Part shown: one piece after another, positions 59,095 to 64,000 of the stretch
How positions within the stretch are numbered: position 1 is the first letter of the stretch
Layout: each line of letters begins with the position of its first letter
DNA from: Chryseosolibacter sp036402075
Lineage (GTDB): Bacteria; Bacteroidota; Bacteroidia; Cytophagales; Cyclobacteriaceae
Direction of reading: 5' to 3'
DNA: 64,000 nucleotides
Assembly (NCBI GenBank): GCA_036402075.1
Contig: DASWTP010000142.1
Location: 1-64,000, forward strand
Made by a program: the position numbers and the translations under genes
Notes under the pieces: model-generated
The model's input: only the letters and a program-made list of their open reading frames with translations
The model's database searches: none
What the model was told of the DNA's origin: nothing

Positions 59095-59736
59095 CTATTG
59101 AATGTATCCCGGAACTGCGATGCCCGGTTTCAGCAGCGGATCGTTTATCGGTGCGAGGCGTTTCATTTCAAGCGGAACAACGCCTGCCCAAATCGGTAAG
59201 TCGTAATCTTCTTCATCGTCCTTCGGACCCCCTGTTCTTACCTTGGCAGAAACCTCCTCGATCTTGAACGCGAGGACCATAGTAGCCTTCCACTCCCCAG
59301 CGTTTGGTTGGCGTACGTCATTCCAACGGCCAGGCTGCATCTTGTTTGTGAAGACTTCAAGTGCCGTGTACAGTTCCTGGTCATCTGTTACGCGTTCCGG
59401 AGTGCTGAACATGACCACGGACCTGTAATTCACTGAGTGATGAAAGGCTGATCGCGCCAATACCAAACCATCGATCAGCGTTGTGGAGATACACACAGGG
59501 AGTTTTTTCTCTGCGAGCTGGCGCATATAGAAACTTCCCACTGAACCATGGATATATAGCTTGTCATTTATCCTGCAAAAACCAGTTGGAATTTGAACAG
59601 GGTTTCCTTCGTTCACATACGCCACCGTGCAGACAAGCGCCTCATCGAGGATGCTGTAAATTACCTCTTTGTCATACACAGCTCGTTTTGGAAGTCGTGT
59701 GATCGCTGTTCTGTCAGTCTTTTCAAAGGTTGCCAT
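59095..59736 (-). CDS. Pyridoxamine 5'-phosphate oxidase-family FMN-binding protein
   Basis: 213 residues. The split-barrel segment (KRAVYDKEVIYSILDEALVCTVAYVNEGNPVQIPTGFCRINDKLYIHGS) is typical of NimA/PNPOx-like flavoproteins, followed by RSAFHHSVNYRSVVMFS. Members reduce nitro compounds or bind FMN or haem. The family name does not fix the substrate. It stands alone, with an iterated repeat in its upstream gap. Confidence 0.85.
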   Translation of the reverse strand: MATFEKTDRTAITRLPKRAVYDKEVIYSILDEALVCTVAYVNEGNPVQIPTGFCRINDKLYIHGSVGSFYMRQLAEKKLPVCISTTLIDGLVLARSAFHHSVNYRSVVMFSTPERVTDDQELYTALEVFTNKMQPGRWNDVRQPNAGEWKATMVLAFKIEEVSAKVRTGGPKDDEEDYDLPIWAGVVPLEMKRLAPINDPLLKPGIAVPGYIQ

Positions 59737-59743
59737 ACAAAAT

Positions 59744-59773
59744 CGTCATTAGTCATTAGTCAATAGTCATTAG
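59744..59773. repeat. Iterated CATTAGTCA words upstream of PNPOx-like gene
   Basis: GTCATTAGTCATTAGTCAATAGTCATTAGG is four near copies of a (T)CATTAG word in 30 bases, in the gap between two co-directional genes. It is similar to the iterated words in the other intergenic elements, but no inverted partner is obvious. Confidence 0.4.
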
Positions 59774-59833
59774 GTCGGAGAGCAACTGGTTAATGGATGT
59801 TCGGAGCTTTGCCAAATACTTTTTTAAACCGTT

Positions 59834-60835
59834 CTATTTCGAGATTTCGAGGATGATCTTGCCGAAATGATTTCCTTGTTTCATTCGCTCGAATGCTTCG
59901 TTCACTTTGCTCAGCGGAAAAGTCTGGTCCATTACGGGTTTTATGTTCCGGCTTTCAAGAAAATCAAGCATGGAAAGAAATTCATCGCGGGTACCCATCG
60001 TGGTGCCGTGGATTGAAAGTTGTTTCCAGTACAAAAGTCTTGTCGAGATGTCCGAGATATTTCCAGCGGTGCGGCCGAAGTTTACAATTCTTCCTCCGGG
60101 CATCGCTAGCTCAATGAACTTTGAAAACTGTGGTCCACCCGCGCTGTCGATAATAATATCAAAGCCACCGGTTTCTTTTTGAGCTTTCGAAGCCCACTCC
60201 GGATCGTTATAGTTGTATCCTCCAAGGGCGCCCATCTGTTTTGCCTTCGCAATTTTTTCGTCAGAGCCTGATGTTACGAATACTCTTCCCTGGTAGGCCA
60301 CGGCAAACTGCAGTACCCACAACCCCGCGCCACCACCAACACCTGAAATCAAAACTTTTTCTTTTGCACGCAGACGTGCTTTCGAAAAGAGTGCGCGATA
60401 GGCGGTCAGCGCTGAGAGTGGTACAGCAGCAGACTCGGCAAACGACAGGTGCTCGGGCTTCTCGAAAATATATTTTTTCGAAATCGTGATGTATTCAGCA
60501 AATGTCCCGTTGTCAGGAAGGCCGAGGATTTTGAAAGAGTCGCCATGGACGACCGGGTTGCTTCCCCACTCCAGGCTCGGGTTGATGACCACTTCAGCGC
60601 CCACGAGCATCGGATCGGCATCTTCGCCAACGTCTTCAATGATACCTGCACCGTCAGAGCCCAGGATAATTCCATTAGGAAATTGCTGGGTTTGTTCCTG
60701 CATCAGCCAGAGATCGCGGTGGTTGAGCGCTGCATATTTCAGCTTGATCAGCACCTGATCTTTGATTGGCTTTGGTTTTTTTATTTCTTCAACGACTAGC
60801 GGTTGGTCTTTTGATTTAAATAGAGCAGCTTTCAT
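59834..60835 (-). CDS. Zinc-binding-type MDR alcohol dehydrogenase/quinone oxidoreductase
   Basis: 333 residues. The medium-chain fold is indicated by KYAALNHRDLWL, LGSDGAGIIEDVGEDA, the NAD(P) loop SGVGGGAGLWVLQFA and VTSGSDEKIAKAKQMGA. The structural-zinc Cys cluster is absent and the catalytic Cys is replaced by an Asn-His-Arg-Asp, so this is a zinc-free, quinone-reductase-like enzyme. It is followed upstream by a GNAT gene 2 bases away, so they share a transcript with ilvE. The substrate is unknown. Confidence 0.88.
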   Translation of the reverse strand: MKAALFKSKDQPLVVEEIKKPKPIKDQVLIKLKYAALNHRDLWLMQEQTQQFPNGIILGSDGAGIIEDVGEDADPMLVGAEVVINPSLEWGSNPVVHGDSFKILGLPDNGTFAEYITISKKYIFEKPEHLSFAESAAVPLSALTAYRALFSKARLRAKEKVLISGVGGGAGLWVLQFAVAYQGRVFVTSGSDEKIAKAKQMGALGGYNYNDPEWASKAQKETGGFDIIIDSAGGPQFSKFIELAMPGGRIVNFGRTAGNISDISTRLLYWKQLSIHGTTMGTRDEFLSMLDFLESRNIKPVMDQTFPLSKVNEAFERMKQGNHFGKIILEISK

Positions 60836-60837
60836 GG

Positions 60838-61248
60838 TTAGCTTTTACGATGACGAACGAAACAATGTTCGTGTCGTTCCATATTTACTTTCGGATAATA
60901 TTCTCGCGCAGCGGGTGCAGCAAGCAGAATGAGCATTGTTTTGTCGCCAGAGACTTCGTGCGTCAGGTCGATGAGCTTTTTTCCAATCCCCTGGTGCTGA
61001 AATTTTTCGTCTACAGCAAGGTCGGACAGATAACAACAGTAGTTGAAATCAGTCAGTGCCCGTGAAACACCAACGAGGAGTGCGCCTGACCAGGCGGTGA
61101 CAAGTACGTTAGCATGGTCGAGCATGTGCTGAATACGATTTTTGTCGCCCACAGGCCTGCGTTCGCCCAAGGTTGAGCGGTTCAAAACATCAATAAACTC
61201 CTCAGCAGTAATTTTTCGATTACTGTGATAATTGATTTCAGACGTCAT
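60838..61248 (-). CDS. GNAT-family N-acetyltransferase
   Basis: 136 residues. Motif A is LAVDEKFQHQGIGKKLIDLTHE, with the CoA-pyrophosphate loop QHQGIG. A C-terminal YPKVNMERHEHCFV follows. The acceptor (amine, antibiotic or protein) is unknown. It lies in the run ilvE-GNAT-MDR with short gaps. Confidence 0.88.
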   Translation of the reverse strand: MTSEINYHSNRKITAEEFIDVLNRSTLGERRPVGDKNRIQHMLDHANVLVTAWSGALLVGVSRALTDFNYCCYLSDLAVDEKFQHQGIGKKLIDLTHEVSGDKTMLILLAAPAAREYYPKVNMERHEHCFVRHRKS

Positions 61249-61261
61249 GCTTGAAATTCAG

Positions 61262-62338
61262 TTAGATCTTGACGATGTAATTCCATCCATACGGATCAGG
61301 CTCTAACCCAAGGCGCAGGTTGTGAAGTTTCTTTTTCACTTGCTGCTGGAAGCTGGTCGGTCCAGCGGTTGGAATCTGATAATCGGTTCCGTTGATCTGG
61401 ATCACTGCTATCGGGGCGACTACCGCAGCGGTTCCTGCACCAAAGGCCTCGGTCAAGGTTCCCTTCGCAAAACCCTGTTCGATTTCTTCAACGGTAACTT
61501 TTCGTTCTTCGATCTTAAATGTTGGAATTTCTTTTGCCAGTGTCAGGATTGAATCACGTGTAACACCATCAAGAATTGCTGTGTTCAATTGGGGCGTTAC
61601 AAGATTTCCGTTCAACACGAACATCACGTTCATCATACCCACCTCGTCAATATATTTGTGCTCTTTGCTGTCGGTCCACAATATCTGGTCGAAACCTTCT
61701 TCGCGCGCTATTTGAGTGGGATAGAATGCGCCTCCATAGTTACCGGCACATTTTGCAAATCCGGTTCCGCCTTCGGCCGTGCGAACGAAATGATTCTCTA
61801 CTTTTAACCGGTAAGGTTTAGCCTGGTACGGACCCACCGGGCAAGTCATGATCACAAACTTATATTGATCGGACACCTTTACGCCAAGTCTGGATTCAGA
61901 AGCGAAAACGACCGGGCGGATGTAGAGCGAAGATCCTTCACCATCGGGCACCCACTGCTGATCGGTTTCAATTATGGCCTGAAGGCTTGCGAGCCACATT
62001 TCTTCACTGATGGTTGGCATACACATGCGCTCAAGCGATTTATTAAAACGGCTCAGGTGTTTGTGCGGACGAAATATGTTGATGTCGCCATTTTTCATTC
62101 TAAAGGCTTTCATACCTTCGAAAACCGCTTGTCCATAGTGCAGCGACAGCATGGCGGGTGACATCTTCATCTCACCGAAGGGAACCACGACTGGTGTGCT
62201 CCAACGCCCTTTATCAAACTCGGCTACAAGCATATGATCTGAAATGTGTTTTCCGAATTCAAGGTTGTTGAAATCCACCTCACTTATTCTCGATTTTTTG
62301 ATCCGCTCAACAGCGATGGTTGGTGTCAGGGTAGTCAT
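61262..62338 (-). CDS. ilvE: Branched-chain amino acid aminotransferase
   Basis: 358 residues, fold-type IV PLP enzyme of the BCAT type. The PLP Lys is Lys196 (GTGFAKCAGNYGGAF). YGQAVFEGMKAFR, SSLYIRPVVFAS and FGAGTAAVVAPIAVI are family signatures. It makes or breaks Leu, Ile and Val with 2-oxoglutarate. Cytosolic. No other ilv or leu genes are near. Confidence 0.94.
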   Translation of the reverse strand: MTTLTPTIAVERIKKSRISEVDFNNLEFGKHISDHMLVAEFDKGRWSTPVVVPFGEMKMSPAMLSLHYGQAVFEGMKAFRMKNGDINIFRPHKHLSRFNKSLERMCMPTISEEMWLASLQAIIETDQQWVPDGEGSSLYIRPVVFASESRLGVKVSDQYKFVIMTCPVGPYQAKPYRLKVENHFVRTAEGGTGFAKCAGNYGGAFYPTQIAREEGFDQILWTDSKEHKYIDEVGMMNVMFVLNGNLVTPQLNTAILDGVTRDSILTLAKEIPTFKIEERKVTVEEIEQGFAKGTLTEAFGAGTAAVVAPIAVIQINGTDYQIPTAGPTSFQQQVKKKLHNLRLGLEPDPYGWNYIVKI

Positions 62339-62413
62339 GGTTTCTAGTGTTATCTCGTGAATTTCAGCATTAATCCTTTAATTTTTCTCCAATGTCAGGA
62401 GTTTTTTAATTGA

Positions 62414-63838
62414 TTATTTACCGGGTTCTCCTGCAAACGAATTCAGCCGTTCGCGGAACTTCTCCCAAACTTCTGTTAGGGCTTCGTAGGCTATGTCCAT
62501 ATCCGAATTTTCGGTTTGCCAATTTGAAATGGCTGCACGGATTGCCGGAATACCTTTGTATACGGTAGGAGTGAAAAAAACTCTGCCATCATCGCGGATC
62601 GCTTTCAGGTAGTGCTGGATGTCTTCGAACGTTGTAATCTTCGGCAATGTAAAGCACACTACGTTCATTTGGACGGGGGCAAGCAGTCTGAAGTTTGGGT
62701 TTGATGCGAGACGTGCGCCAAGATATGAGGCGGAGGCGCAATTGCGCTCAACAATCTCTGCGTGGCCTTCCTTGCCGTAGGCCGTGAGCGTAAACCATGA
62801 TGGCAGCGCACGAAACCTTCGCGAATTTTCGGGTGTGTAATGGAAAAAGTCCGGGCTCTTTTCGGGATCGCCAAGATATGCCGCACTATTTTGAAAAACT
62901 TTTAGCTGCAGTTTCTTATGACGCGTGAATTGCATTGCCGAATCATATGGTACGTTTAGCCACTTATGCGCATCAACCGTGATACTGTCGGCATAGTTGA
63001 GGCCATTTACCAGGTGCTTGTACTTTTCGGATGTTGCAGCAAAACCGCCAAACGCTGCATCAACGTGCATCCAGAAATTGTAGCGCTTCTTTAGTTTTCC
63101 GATCGCTGCCAGATCATCGAAGTCAACGGTATTCACGGTGCCTGCGTTCGCAACAACAATCACTGGTTCAGTTGTGCTTCGAAGAAAAATTTCCAGTTTG
63201 TCGACATCTATGGCCTCACGCTCAGGAAGTGTATCGATCCGGATGACCGAGTTTCTACCGATACCGAGCATCGACAAAGACTTTAGAATACTGGAATGTG
63301 GTGTTGCGCTGACGATGTCTATCGGAACATTCGAAAGTCCATTGGCGCTGATATCTACACCGTGCTTTTCGCCAACCCACTGCCGGGCGATGGCAAGGCT
63401 TACAAAATTTGACACGGTTGCACCGGTGACAAACGAGCCAAAATATTCAGTATCAATTCCAAGCAATTGTTTTAAGAAGTGAAGCGTTTGCCGCTCAAGC
63501 TGGGGTGCGATTGAGTCGTTACTTCCGCAAGCATTCTGATCATAAGCACTCACCAGCCAGTCACCCGCAACAGAAGCGGGGGTAGAGCCTCCGGTTACAA
63601 AGCCGAAATAACGGGGCCCAGCGGAGTTCGTGATCTTGTCTGCAAAATTCGTTCGAAAGAATTCAAGTGCCCCTGTGGCGCCAACTCCGCGACCGGGTAA
63701 ATCGGTCAGCGGTAGATCCGCAATAAATCGACCGGGGGGAATGGCATTTCGTCCATCGAGATACTCTCGTGCGATGGAAAGCGTTTGCCCGAGGATCGAG
63801 CTGAGATCGTCTTTATCTTTTTTAAGCTGCGTATTCAT
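62414..63838 (-). CDS. PLP-dependent group II decarboxylase (aromatic amino acid type)
   Basis: 474 residues from ATG 63838 (MNTQLKKDKDD); an extension to 63895 exists in the same frame but overlaps the upstream gene in another frame. HVDAAFGGFAAT and the PLP Lys292 (VDAHKWLNVPYD) are conserved. The N-terminal AGPRYFGFVTGGSTPASVAGDWL segment is typical of the DDC/glutamate-decarboxylase family. The product could be an aromatic amine, but the substrate residues are not decisive. Its start overlaps the end of the isochorismatase-like gene by 17 bases. Confidence 0.9.
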   Translation of the reverse strand: MNTQLKKDKDDLSSILGQTLSIAREYLDGRNAIPPGRFIADLPLTDLPGRGVGATGALEFFRTNFADKITNSAGPRYFGFVTGGSTPASVAGDWLVSAYDQNACGSNDSIAPQLERQTLHFLKQLLGIDTEYFGSFVTGATVSNFVSLAIARQWVGEKHGVDISANGLSNVPIDIVSATPHSSILKSLSMLGIGRNSVIRIDTLPEREAIDVDKLEIFLRSTTEPVIVVANAGTVNTVDFDDLAAIGKLKKRYNFWMHVDAAFGGFAATSEKYKHLVNGLNYADSITVDAHKWLNVPYDSAMQFTRHKKLQLKVFQNSAAYLGDPEKSPDFFHYTPENSRRFRALPSWFTLTAYGKEGHAEIVERNCASASYLGARLASNPNFRLLAPVQMNVVCFTLPKITTFEDIQHYLKAIRDDGRVFFTPTVYKGIPAIRAAISNWQTENSDMDIAYEALTEVWEKFRERLNSFAGEPGK

Positions 63839-64000
63839 TTTTTCGAACCTGTTCGAGAAATTTTTCGGTGGTGAGAACAGTAGCAAATTCGCCATGAAGA
63901 CTTGCGAGGTTGATATCGTGGATGACCTGCGAGCTTAATTTTTCTCCGGTTGACGAAGTTCGGTCGAAGGTGGCTGTTGCATCAGAGAGTACAATGGTGG
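63822..64000 (-). CDS. Isochorismatase-family cysteine hydrolase, C-terminal fragment
   Basis: A frame enters from the right edge and stops at 63822-63824. The 58 residues include VLSDATATFDRTSSTGEKLSS and IHDINLASLHGEFATVLTT, matching the C-terminal end of isochorismatase/nicotinamidase-like hydrolases. The catalytic Asp, Lys and Cys lie outside the window. It overlaps the decarboxylase start by 17 bases, so the two genes are probably coupled. Confidence 0.82.
   Translation of the reverse strand, partial: TIVLSDATATFDRTSSTGEKLSSQVIHDINLASLHGEFATVLTTEKFLEQVRKNEYAA

Overview
The window looks like chromosomal DNA of a Bacteroidota bacterium, most likely Cytophagales (Chryseolinea/Ohtaekwangia type; an inference from gene content, not a measured placement). 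Supporting signs are several TAnnTTTG promoter elements of the Bacteroidota type, weak Shine-Dalgarno sequences, DUF4252 proteins, OmpA/PD40 and carboxypeptidase-regulatory-domain proteins, a BlaI/M56 pair and a Lys-rich SWIB protein. No tRNA, rRNA, CRISPR array, prophage or insertion sequence was seen. Both ends are cut inside genes: a VOC/PhnB-like protein at the left and an isochorismatase-family hydrolase at the right.

Layout. 1-6.7 kb: a CPA1 Na+/H+ antiporter, then a stressosome operon read leftwards (rsbR, rsbS, rsbT, an ATPase-SpoIIE phosphatase fusion, a histidine kinase and a response regulator). 7-13.2 kb, rightwards: esterase, HAD phosphatase, SWIB protein, small secreted proteins, and a BlaI repressor with an M56 peptidase fused to an M23 peptidase. 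13.2-17.9 kb, leftwards: a leucine-rich-repeat protein with three cell-envelope proteins of unknown function. 18-29.9 kb: a permease fragment, MFS exporter, truncated globin, PgeF, DUF2721 and DUF1624 proteins, SigZ, a PAP2 phosphatase, a CinA-like amidase, a large FAD/Fe-S dehydrogenase and several very small ORFs. 30-38.9 kb: CHASE3 kinase, NhaA, a lone CheB, a response regulator, ergothioneine genes egtB-egtD and an ABC exporter. 39-45.2 kb, leftwards: an ECF sigma/anti-sigma pair with three DUF4252 genes, a VWA protein and a nucleotidase. 45.3-64 kb: mixed metabolic and envelope genes, including a pentameric ligand-gated-channel homologue, a PQQ sugar dehydrogenase, a secreted TPR-CHAT protein, an RNA methyltransferase, a gene split at a poly-A run, nagB, ilvE and a PLP decarboxylase.

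The strongest system is the stressosome. No sigma-B or RsbU gene is present. Its last two genes are instead a two-component pair, and the kinase begins with a domain that resembles RsbT but has lost its ATP-binding motifs. This suggests that stressosome output feeds phosphorelay signalling. Other items worth attention are the M56-M23 fusion with operator-like repeats at its promoter, the poly-A split gene, the channel homologue, a 17-residue Cys/Gly peptide ORF beside sigZ, and twin palindromes before a 37-residue membrane peptide. Intergenic inverted repeats built from short iterated words recur at four places.
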